This document shows, piece by piece, positions 36,880 to 47,045 of a stretch of 64,000 bases of DNA. This DNA comes from Sanderia malayensis (taxonomy: Eukaryota > Cnidaria > Scyphozoa > Semaeostomeae > Pelagiidae): contig RQOL01000024.1 in NCBI GenBank assembly GCA_013076295.1, forward strand, positions 1,612,001-1,676,000, read 5' to 3'. The notes below the pieces were generated by a model, which saw nothing but the letters and a program-made list of their open reading frames with translations, had not been told where the DNA came from and ran no database searches. Made by a program: the position numbers and the translations under genes. Every line of letters begins with the position of its first letter. Position 1 is the first letter of the stretch.

Positions 36880-37680
36880 GGTGTATCAGGATTAGGGTTA
36901 GGGATAGGATTTGGGTTAGGATTAGGCTGCCCTAAAGTGCCAATTATAGGCTACTGCGTAGGATTACGCATGACGTGTTACCACTGACAGTGCCTATGTA
37001 TCAGTTAGGATTAGGGTTAAGGTTGGGGTTAGGGTTGGTGTTAGAGGCCGTAAAGGTGGGCGTGTATGCGCAGTACCATATATAGGCTACTGCGCAGGAG
37101 TGCGTATGACGTGTTGCCACTGACAGTGCCTATGTATCAGTTAGGATTAGGGTTAAGGTTAGGGTTAGGGTTAGGGTTAGTGTTAGAGGCCGTAAAGGTG
37201 GGCGTGTATGCGCAGTACCATATATAGGCTACTGCGCAGGAGTGCGCATGACGTGTTACTACTGACAGTGCTTATGTATCAGTTAGGGTTAGGGTTAGGA
37301 TTAGGGTTAGGGTTAGGGTTAGGGTTAGTGTTAGAGGCCGTAAAGGTGGGCGTGTATGCGCAGTACCATATATAGGCTACTGCGCAGGAGTGCGTATGAC
37401 GTGTTGCCACTGACAGTGCCTATGTATCAGTTAGGATTAGGGTTAAGGTTAGGGTTAGGGTTGGTGTTAGAGGCCGTAAAGGTGGGCGTGTATGCGCAGT
37501 GCCATATATAGGCTACTGCGCAGGAGTGCGCATGACGTGTTACTACTGACAGTGCTTATGTATCAGTTAGGGTTAGGGCTAGGATTAGGGTTAGGGTTAG
37601 GGTTAGAGGCCGTAAAGGTGGGCATGTATGCGCAGTGCCATATATAGGCTACTGCGCAGGAGTTTGCATGCCCTATTACT
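36880..37680. repeat. Tandem array of 136-148 base units containing TTAGGG
   Basis: One degenerate and five clear units. Each has the order tgacgtgtt, ctgacagtgc, tatgtatcagttagg, several ttaggg copies, gaggccgtaaaggtgggc, tatgcgcagt and ccatatataggctactgcgc. Unit anchors (tgacgtgtt) are at about 36971, 37107, 37249, 37398 and 37532. Units alternate between two types: gtatgacgtgttgccac-tgcctatg, and gcatgacgtgttactac-tgcttatg. The number of ttaggg copies differs between units. Confidence 0.9.
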
Positions 37681-37883
37681 ACCTGATGTAATATTTCAAC
37701 AATAATAGATTGCATCGAATTGTTCTTCAATCAACAGAAGTTTTACGCTCAGCTTGAAAATCAAAGATAAAATTCGAATCTTTGTTCATGTAACTTTACT
37801 ATGAATATAATACAAGAACAAAATAGAATAATAAATGTAGAAAACATCAGGTCAAAAAGACAAGATTTTTTCTCTAAAAAGAC

Positions 37884-37924
37884 CATAGAGATAGGATATA
37901 ATATACATATATCCTATCTCTATG
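37884..37924. repeat. Palindrome catagagataggatat
   Basis: Two perfect 16-base arms with a 9-base centre. The right arm sequence atatcctatctctatg also occurs alone at 46873-46888. Confidence 0.8.
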
Positions 37925-38175
37925 AAAAAGACACATTAAATTTGTCTGCGCAGACGCTGCGCTACGCAGCAGCAATTACAATACACTGGCATTTTTTCGA
38001 CCTTGAAAGTCATTGCCCACCTCCGCTCTGCCCACCAGCTCTTCAAAGGTTTACTTTGTGATTGTGTCTGTCTTGTTCTCTTCGTCACAACGCACGTGTG
38101 GCAGAATAGAGAAAGTACCTTTTCAAGACAGTCAAGACAAGACATCGTTTCAGCAAAGGAAAAAGTCAAGAAACC

Positions 38176-41100
38176 ATGCCAGGCACCCGGGAGGATTGTA
38201 AAAGAGAGACCGTAACGAAAAAACTTGAATTTGACGAAAAACCTGGAAAAGACATTAAATGCTTGGACGTGAATGGAGAAGTTAGCCTGAAGCCGCCTCC
38301 TGTTTTGGTTGAAAAAAATGGTGAAGTTATAAAATCAACGAACGACGAATTGATTTTTGAAGCTTTGAATAAATTAACACTAGAATTCAAAGAACGTTTA
38401 AAGTTCTTGCAAACAAATGACCAAATTAAAGAATTGCAGACTACGTTACGTGATAGGTATGTTGATTTTTGAATTTCTGAACATGATGAAAGCGAAGAAA
38501 GGGCCTAAATCCACAAGGCACGTTGCCCGAGTAAATTGGCACAAAAGGGTATATCGTCACACTTATCACGGAGGAAATACATTTTAAATTATAATCCATT
38601 TGAAAATTATATCTTAGTTATTGCTTCTTAAGATATCGAACAAACTGTTGTTTTCTAAGCGGCGAATCAATTACGAATTGTGATAAGAGGTATTTTTTTC
38701 TTTCAATTGACCGCACGGCACCACCACTCGCACAGTTTTTGCATCACAATATTGTTTGTATAACCGCCCTGGGCGTTTACCAATTGTTACGGTACCGTCT
38801 AATATAAGGCATTGCAATACATCGCCATGCCTTGTCCAACAAGCGCCCTTGGCGGAAAGTTAGTCTCGTTTTGGTACTGGACACTGCTCAACATAAAGTC
38901 TTGAATTTTGTCTAAACGCCCTGGGCTTCTATCAGAATTTCCAGACGCTTTAACGCAGGCGCTTATGTGTTGAATAGTTCACTCAAATATCTGGAATTTT
39001 CCTGTTTCCTTTTCAGGGAAACCTCAAGAAGTGATTTCATTTTCTATGCTGACAGGCTGGTTTGTTTTACTTTCTACAGAATATCAAGTATATCTTTCTA
39101 TCAAGTATATCCTCATTTGCAAATTTGAAGAAAGAAATTATTGTGAAGAAAAGACAGACACATAGCCAATTAGTTGAACAACAGTGAAGATTGAATTAAG
39201 TAGAAGTACACATGTCATTGATCGCAATGAAGAATTGATATTACAATGTGTTGTTTATAGATTCGACTTGTAGTTGAAGAAGGTCTGAACCAATTGCCAT
39301 TTGATGAGTGCTCAGTGACCACACCAACAGGTGAGGATATTGTCATTTTAATTCACCTACCCTAAAAGTTCTATGAAGCCCCCTTGTTTAGCTTGTTCTC
39401 TGATATCTCCTCAAATAACTAATCTATAAGTATGTTCCCTCTCCTTTGGGCTCCTTCCTTTGCTTACCAAAGGCAATGGCAGGTGTAGGTGTTTAATGGC
39501 AAGTGTTAAGTATCATAAATGTTTATTTTATTTTTTTATTGGTGATTGTAACACACATTGTTTTATTAGAATGTAGTTATAAAGATATTTGGGCTCACAT
39601 TTTCTAGAGTTTAAGAATAGTTTAAGAATATAGCCAGATGTTTTGTTCATCTGAAATCTGTCACATAGCAAAGCAAGGGTCAGTTAAGGAGAACTTGATA
39701 AATTCAGGCTCAAAATCGAAAATAATTCATGCTTAAAAAAGAGTTTGGTATTCTTATAAAAACTGTGTATTTCTACACGTATTTCTATGTGTACCTCTAA
39801 ATTAGCCCCCCTGTCCCCTATTAGCCCTCCCTCTTAAATGGCAAAATGCCCCCCTTTGGGATGTAATAGAAATTTTACCCTATATACTATTCTATCTGTA
39901 CAGATAGGCAAGTATTAGGGGACAACATGCTTTAGATTGTAATTAGCATTTACTTTTCTCCATTATAGGTGCAAAGTACAAAGGCCTGAGATTTCGAAGA
40001 GGAATATGCGGTGTAAGCATTGTGAGAAGTGGTGAGGCTAATTTCTTGTCATTATTTTAATGAATTAGCTATCTCAAAGTTGTACATCATAGCAAGTGTC
40101 TTGTGAAGCATTGTTTCTTTGTGATAATTTGCGTGATAAATTGGTGATAAATGTGTGATGTTGTGTTTATATTTCCTTTTCGTGTTCATGAAGTTGTTAC
40201 AACTGATAATTAGTTTTTTATTATCTGCTGATTATCAACGCGATGTCCAAAGTATAGTTCTCGTCATTAAAGTAGACTTTGATTGTCAGTCGCTTCAATG
40301 CATGTTACAATACATCTTCATACGATGATATGGTGTAACCTCGATATTACTAAGATAACATGAGGTTCTCTTATGTTATTTTCTTATTATTTTCTTATTT
40401 TCTTATTATTACAGTCAACTCTGTCTAATTCAAACATCCTGGGGAAGCGTGAAATGTTCGAATTACAAAAGGTTCGAATTACACGAGTTCGAACTATGCA
40501 GATTTGACTGTACAACTATGACAACTATTCATAATTATTGCCCGGGATAGCGAACTAAGCAATCTCTAGTTGACTGTGTTGTGCAATTTGCCCACAGAAC
40601 AAAGAGGACCCAATTTACCCTGAATTCATAGCATGTTTTAAAGAATTTTCACTACGGAGGAATACAGTAAGGCCCCTAAATTAGCCCATGCCTAGGGAGG
40701 GGGGTTTTGTTTATTGTTACGGCAAGAGTGGGGCGTAATGGGACAAGTTTCCCCTTAGTGACAACCTCCAGTGATTGTATCCCTGGCTTGTGTAGGTGAG
40801 TATCTTGGGGTTCTTTTAGGGCTTCTGCTACGAACAGGACTCAACTGTGTGTCTTTATTTTTCAGGCGAAGCCATGGAAAAAGGTTTGCGTGAATGCTGC
40901 CGTTCGATAAGAATCGGCAAAGTTCTCCTGAAAACAGACGAAGAAACGAGCAAAAGAGCTGTGAGAATTATTAGCCTTCTGTTTCTTGATATTCTTCCCT
41001 GGGATTCCTAGACTTACTTACTCCTAAATTCCTTTTATTTTGACACCATCTACAACTAAATCCGGTGAATATAAAGGATAAGTCAATTCGATTGTCAGTA

Positions 41101-42175
41101 AATCCTCAGTTTGTCTGAAATAAATCTTGCAAAATATAAAGAATCCCGTAAATCCTCGAATAAGCCCCCACCTTCGAATAAGCCCTCCCCTCGAATAAAC
41201 CCCCATCCTGATAATCATTTGCAAGCATACTGAGCCCAAGTTTCCAGACATTGAAGTTGTTTAGTGAATATATTGCAAATAACAGCTAGTTGAAACCAAT
41301 AACTTTATTGATTGGCTGCATCGTATAGCTTTTATTTTCGTTATTTCATTATTCTTTACTAATGAACCAATTTAACAATGTAACTTCTATTTCTAGGTTT
41401 GTTATGCGAAATTCCCGCCTGATATCGACCAAAGAAAAGTCTTTCTCATGTACCCACTACTGAGTATGTACTTTACTTCTAACGGGTCTGTTCCTCCCAC
41501 CTTTGATCGACATGCCGTTGCTTGACATTTTTTCCTCTTTGACTCCTATTATAAATGATAAAGATTTATGCTTTTAATGACCAGAGCTCTATCATTAATT
41601 AGATATCTTTTTATTTTAGGCAGCGGTGGCTCTGTGGCAATGGCAGTAGATGTATTATTAGATTCTGGTGTTGAAGAGGAAAATATAATTATTTTAACTC
41701 TCTTTTCAACTTTTCAAGGTTAGTTTCCTGTTATGTGTGCTATCTGTCTGAAAATGTCGATCAACCTTGAATTAATCGGCAAATTTGTCATTATCTTTTG
41801 TTTTATGTTATTTTGCACTATTTTACCTGTTTAATTTCCTTGTTTGGGGTGCAAGCGACAATATCCATGTTAATACAGTAAAAACTCGCAGATAAGAACC
41901 TGTAAATTACCATCCAGCTTATTGTCCCAAGACAATATGCTGTTGTTTTTTCTATTGTTTTGAGCAGAAATATCACCCTGGAGGTGAATGAATCGATTTG
42001 TTCTTATTTGCGGGTTTTTACTTTAAGTGTGTTGGAGTAACTTTCATTTTTGTTAATTTCTTTTTCAGGTGTATCAAACGTTCTTGGGAAGTACAAGAAG
42101 TTGAAAATGCTCACTACAGAGGTTTATCAAGAAGTCCCAAAACAATTTGGACGGAAATATTTTGGGACCGATTGA
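38176..42175 (+). CDS. UPRT: UPRT, uracil phosphoribosyltransferase homolog
   Basis: Type I phosphoribosyltransferase-fold protein of the UPRTase family. Eight exons: 38176-38456, 39017-39059, 39261-39330, 39969-40031, 40866-40960, 41397-41463, 41620-41718 and 42069-42175; 274 residues. The first ~85 residues are variable. The core has IKELQTTLRDRETSRSDFIF, EEGLNQLPFDECSVTTPTG, GVSIVRSGEAMEKGLRECCR, VCYAKFPPDIDQRKVFLMYP, the PRPP-loop region PLLSSGGSVAMAV and the C-terminus FGRKYFGTD. In bacterial enzymes the last motif is longer (GDAGDRYFGT); the animal proteins, this one included, are shortened there, so uracil activity is doubtful. The PRPP loop keeps SSGGS, closer to active enzymes than the human STGNT. 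Start is the ATG at 38176. Confidence 0.94.
40412..40510. mobile_element. Short pogo-like MITE in UPRT intron 4
   Basis: 99 bases from cagtcaactctgtctaattc to, reversed, cagtcaaatctgcatagttc, flanked by TA. Reverse orientation relative to the longer copy at 10668-10852, with an internal deletion. Confidence 0.7.
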
Positions 42176-43226
42176 ACGGAGGTTTCGGGACAGATTATTA
42201 TTTGCTTGCTTGGGTTTTGCGTACAAAGACATCTGCTTACTACACAGCATTTATAGCTACATCTATGAAATTATCAATTTCAAAAGCTTAGAAATTTATT
42301 TATAATAAAAAGACAATTTAAGAACTAAAAATTTAATTCAGAATTTAATTAAAAAGTCTTCTTTTCAAAGACTACATCCATTTATCAAATATATATTGGT
42401 GTTGCTAATCATTTGTAAAAATCCCTGATTTGGCTTATTATTTTCTCCAAATAATTCATCTTTCATTCTCCGATACCTTTGTTAGGAAATTGCTAATGTT
42501 ATTTAAGTATATCCACTTTAATGGGTTTATCATGCCATTATCTTTTGATTTACTTGTAGCCTGTATCGCCCACATTCCCCCACGTACTAAATTATGGATT
42601 TGCTCAATCGAGGTCAGGTCATGGTACGTATTTTGAACTGAATTGAAATGACGCCCCTGTATTTTTATTCAATTCTCTTCCATCTTTGTCCATTTTCTAT
42701 TCTTTCCTTACAGTACTTGTTGTGTTTCTATCCTAACTTTGTTAAAAGTCTCTTGGGTTCATTATCTTGTAAACTTGTATTCGAGTATCTTGTAAGTTGT
42801 GTTTAGCCTATTGTTGTGTTTTCATGGGAATTTTATTGATGAAAAGTCAAAAGAAAACAATGTCTTGTCTCACAATTCCAAATATCATTGGATGCTTTTT
42901 TATAATTGTAAAGCAACTTTTTTATCAAAAACTATTATATTATCATAAACCGTATATATTGTGGTAAATTGCGAGAAAGCGTTTGCTTACAATCCATTAT
43001 TTTTTATTCAAATGGTTGGTTCTTCCTGCAAATTGAAATATGTATGAATTTCGGATGTTTTCATGTCGCTGTTTCGCCATACTCTGTTTATGAAATGCCA
43101 TATTTCTCGCTTTACGAACCTGAAATTATACTTGACAAAACAGCAGCGTTGTTGCTTTAACAGCATGGCAGAGGTTTTAGCCACTTCTTATTGCTCGAAG
43201 CGACTGAATTGCTAATAAATATTAAA
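42176..43226. other. UPRT 3' flank and SH3BGRL-like 5' flank
   Basis: 1.05 kb of AT-rich intergenic DNA; aataaa at 42304-42309 could end UPRT transcripts. The open frames seen here have no protein-like composition. Confidence 0.45.
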
Positions 43227-44315
43227 ATGGCAAGCGAACACAACTTTGCTGTGAGGAGGGTTGAAGAAGAAGACAAAATGGAGGACCACGAAGGCCCAAC
43301 TGAACTTATCACCGTCTATTATTCATCTGTAGCTGGAAACAAGGACGTTAGTATTAGCACGTATATAAATACCATGTTTTCTAAATTCAAGAGCTGAAAT
43401 TTTTATTTATTAAAAGAAGGAGTAATGACAAGGGATTCTTGTTGCTTTGGAAGTTTTGTTTATAAAACGAAGACATCGTGGAGTACAATTTATCAATGTG
43501 GGACTTTTAATTAAATAAACAAATCTAGCCACTTGATTAAAGAAAATTTTAATTGTTGTTATTTTTTAGATGAATAAAGCCCAATTTGAGATAGAGTCGA
43601 CACTTCGTGCTTGTAGAATCAATTTTGAACTTAAAGATGTTGCAGCCTCTTTTCGAGACAGGATCAGAATGAGATCGTTTGCAAATGACACAACAGCTTT
43701 GCCACCTCAAATTGTGAATGGGTACCAATATTGCGGAGTAAGTAAAACATTTAACAACAGTATTATTTTGTAAGCATGAAACTAGTACGCCGTAGAGATA
43801 CTTTAGAGCAAGAATGTTTTGCGACTTTCGCAAGGTTGAAATTAGTGTTTGGCCAAAATTCGCGAAAGCTTACTACGCAAAGTATAAAATTGGCAAAAAT
43901 TTATCACACAAAATTTTCTGAAGTATGAAACTCGCGAAAGTTTGGTTTCGCTAAGAACTTCAAAATTTGAAATTCGGTAAAGTCGTAAAAACTGAACAAA
44001 TTTTATGAAAAGAAGCTTCAATTTGAATAAAAATATGAATAAAAACTATTTCAAAGTTTCTATTCGATGTAAATTTATTTGCTTCGCGTGAAATATCCGA
44101 TTCTGCCTATATCGCGAAAGTTAATAGGTATCAGAAATTTCGCTCGAAAAAAGTGAAAGATGGGCCTCTGGTCCTGGTTAGTTGCTTAAATTGAAATCTC
44201 TTATGAACATTTACCCATCTAATTTTAGGGTTACGAAGAGTTCGTCTTAGCAATGGAAAAAAAGTCACTTGCAGAGTTCCTTAAACTGGATAGAAAAATT
44301 GACCAATCTATTTGA
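43227..44315 (+). CDS. SH3BGRL-like protein (thioredoxin-fold)
   Basis: Small thioredoxin-fold protein of the SH3-binding Glu-rich family, thought to be an adaptor rather than a redox enzyme. Three exons: 43227-43346, 43570-43737 and 44229-44315; 124 residues. Recognised by LITVYYSSVAGNKDMNKAQF, FELKDVAASFRDRIRMR, LPPQIVNGYQYCG and the helix GYEEFVLAMEKKSLAEFLKL. A ~35-residue acidic/basic N-terminal extension (MASEHNFAVRRVEEEDKMED) precedes the fold and there is no CxxC. The first ATG in frame is at 43227. Intron 2 is filled with a repeat rich in cgcgaaag. Which paralogue (SH3BGR, L, L2, L3) it represents cannot be decided here. Confidence 0.88.
43795..44165. repeat. cgcgaaag-rich repeat in SH3BGRL-like intron 2
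   Basis: Repeated forms of ttcgcgaaagtt / aacttcgcgaa (aaattcgcgaaagct, actcgcgaaagtttgg, atcgcgaaagttaatagg). Looks like an old MITE or a tandem derivative; precise ends were not found. Confidence 0.45.
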
Positions 44316-45110
44316 GGTTCTTACTTTTTCCACAAATAATGTGTCTATCCATTATTTGTGGAAAATTATCTAATTATTCCTTTAATTTATCTATCCATTT
44401 GCGCTTGGTGAAAATTGGAAATTTATCTAGTATTTAATTGGCATTAATGATTGAAAACTGAATGACCTGGTTCACAACACCAATTTCTTGGTGCATAAGC
44501 TACACATGCTAACATGCATTACAATAAGCAATTTTTGCACACCAACTTTTCATTAAATAACCACAACTGTACAATGTATGAAATTAGTTTGGTAATTAAT
44601 GCAAATTCTGATTGGTATAAGTATGCATATAAATGAAAGGATTTGCTTTCTGCTGTGAATACCAAGCCACGCGCCGGGAAAGGTGATGTTTTAGTAATCT
44701 CCATGGACTGGCGGAACATTTCGTGTCAAGCCCCTACAAAGCACTGGGACATCCCCCTCAGGTGGTGCATTGAATATGCATTGCAGGGTGCGGCTATTAA
44801 TCTGTGTTGCTCCCCTCCATCGTGTTGCTTCAAAACATCGCCTCTAATGTAATACAATTGTCTGTGCGTACACGCATTGAATCGATTAAACTTACTTCTG
44901 TTAATGCTGTTCCTATAAGCATAAATCATTTTCTTGAATGCATTGCGTCCTGCAGCGATGGAAGTGCAATTCATATTCAATTTCCTTACACAAATTCGTG
45001 ATGAAGCAAGTTTTAATCACACACGCTGGTCAGGGGAATATGTGATTACAATTAAATCTTAATGTAACGAACCTTGATCCATGTATTTGTTAGTATTAGG
45101 ATCCTGTTTA

Positions 45111-45294
45111 CACGTTTTTTTTTATAAGAAACCACTTTATAAGAAACTTACTAGTAGAATTTGTGCCAAATTACAATAGATTCTTTTGTTCTATTGTTTT
45201 CCTTAACAATAGAAAACAATAGAAAACAATAGAAAATTTAAGAAACTTTTACTAGTAGGGCTTGAGCTAGGTTTCTTATAAAATAAAAAACGTG
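45111..45294. mobile_element. TA-flanked MITE A, CACG...TTATAAGAAAC family
   Basis: 184 bases from cacgttttttttttataaga to, reversed, cacgttttttattttataag, with TA at both ends. The interior has repeated tttcttaa/agaaacaatag motifs. Same family as 20600-20907. Confidence 0.75.
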
Positions 45295-45305
45295 TATTAG
45301 TATTA

Positions 45306-45705
45306 CACGTTTTTTTATAAGAAACCTGGCTCAAGGCCTAGTAGCAAAGGTTTCTTAATTTTTAGCCACGTTTTAGTTCTAAAAGTTTCTTAAAAGTTTC
45401 TTAGTTTAATGAAAAAAGTTCCAGTGAAAAGGAAGAAAAAAACATGGATGTGGCAAAATATTGGTATTATAACAAAGAAAAATTGTCAATGCGAAAAATC
45501 GTCATGTGGAGCCGACAATGTTATGCTTTGCACATAAAACATACTTACTGTAGTTGACATTTGTTAAATCCGTAAAGGGAAAAGGCGTGTTTCCGAAATT
45601 TCTAATGTTTCTTAAATATTTCCTTGTAGTTCTAAAAGTTTCTTAAATTTTAGGGAGTCTAGATCTAGGTTTCTTATAAAGCGGTTTCTTATAAAAAAAA
45701 ACATG
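45306..45705. mobile_element. TA-flanked MITE B, CACG...TTATAAGAAAC family
   Basis: 400 bases starting cacgtttttttataagaaac and ending, reversed, catgtttttttttataagaa, with TA on both sides. It begins 12 bases after copy A ends, so the two sit in tandem in a tattagtatta-type spacer. Confidence 0.75.
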
Positions 45706-46510
45706 TATTAGTAGTATACTCCTACTCCTGTTTATTAGTATTGTTAGTATTAGGAACCTTGAAGGGGATAAAATCAAACTTGGCGCTCTTGACTGTTTGG
45801 TGACTTTGTCTAACCAAGATTAAGTTGTACCGTAAAGATGTGTATTTTTTAGAATTTCTTAGAGGTCTTTATTGTCTATTAGACGGAAGAGAAGAGGGAA
45901 AGGGTCAGTTGTGTCAAGATTTCACTGTTTATTTCTTTACGTCAAGGTCTTCAAGTTATGCAACATTGTGATTATATAACTTGTGCGATAAATGATAGAG
46001 CAATGACAAAGGTTAATTTAACCGCCATTGTATGTTAGGCATTCTGGAACAAGTTGCATGAATGAGAGAAATTGGAAAAGAGTAAACTTCGGAACCATTT
46101 GTTTCGTTTTATTTTTTTCTTTCGCCAATGTAACTGTGGTCTACCAGGTCAATTATTATTGGTTCATTGAAGTCAGATTTGTCTTCTAATTTGCAGCAAT
46201 TTGGGAAATTTGAAATAAACTTTATCTAAAATTTATGATGATGAGATTAAACGCAAGCAGAACATTAAATCAGTTGTAACTCAGTTTCACGCTATTGCAG
46301 TCATCAAACCTATAATGAACTTAACTTCATTAAAATTTATAGACTTGCTTGAAATGTTATGAATTGGCGAGGGCTCAGAACCTATTGTTACACATAAACA
46401 TAAAATTAATTGTGTTGTTAACAACATAACCTGTATCTGTTCTTTAGAAGTAAACCTCCAAAGAACCCCTTTTCGCTCGTGTCACATGTTTTGAGAATAT
46501 TAAGTCCCCG

Positions 46511-46559
46511 TTGAATGAGAATGAGCCCCCACTTGAACTTCTTGTGGGGGCTCATTCAA
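46511..46559. repeat. Hairpin ttgaatgag...gagcccccac
   Basis: Inverted repeat: ttgaatgag-(aatgag)-ccccc-ac on the left pairs with gtgggggctcattcaa on the right. Probably a fragment of the ggggc-type MITEs seen in SAP18 intron 3 and UPRT intron 5. Confidence 0.6.
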
Positions 46560-46990
46560 TTTTGCCCTTTCAGCTCCCATTGGCATTCTATTGAATTACA
46601 CACAGAAAAGCTGTGCATCTCATCAATGATGAATTAAATTTTTGTAAAAACATTCCATCAAAATCTTCTGGCAAAAAAGAAGACCCATTCGTCCAAGACT
46701 TGGTCAATTTAATTCAATCCGTCCAAGTCAAAGACCAACAAGCTTGCCCAACAAGATCTTGATGTTGGACAAGAAGACGAAGATGATATGGCTATAGTTT
46801 TATAATCACTGGCAAGTCCCTTTCATTGCCAGATGAGACTTTGTCATCATGTAATAAAAGTTTCTTACGAGCATATCCTATCTCTATGTTTACGAGTGCT
46901 TGCTGTGGAGGAGTTTGGGTTAATTTCAATGTGCATTATGGGACTATTTACCATTGCCCTTTACTTGAAGAAAGCTGAGCGAGGCTGACC

Positions 46991-47045
46991 TCGTCCTAAC
47001 CTGGTTTCTCGGAACCAGATACCAAGTTATACCAGGTTAGGACGA
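46991..47045. repeat. Hairpin tcgtcctaacctgg / ccaggttaggacga
   Basis: Perfect 14-base arms separated by 27 bases. No associated gene. Confidence 0.65.

Larger units (their letters stand above)
36469..38175. promoter_or_regulatory. Divergent region WARS2 / UPRT
   Basis: 1.7 kb between divergent start codons. Half of it is the TTAGGG-containing array (36880-37680) and it also has a perfect-arm palindrome at 37884-37924. The promoters of both genes must lie at its two ends. Confidence 0.5.
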
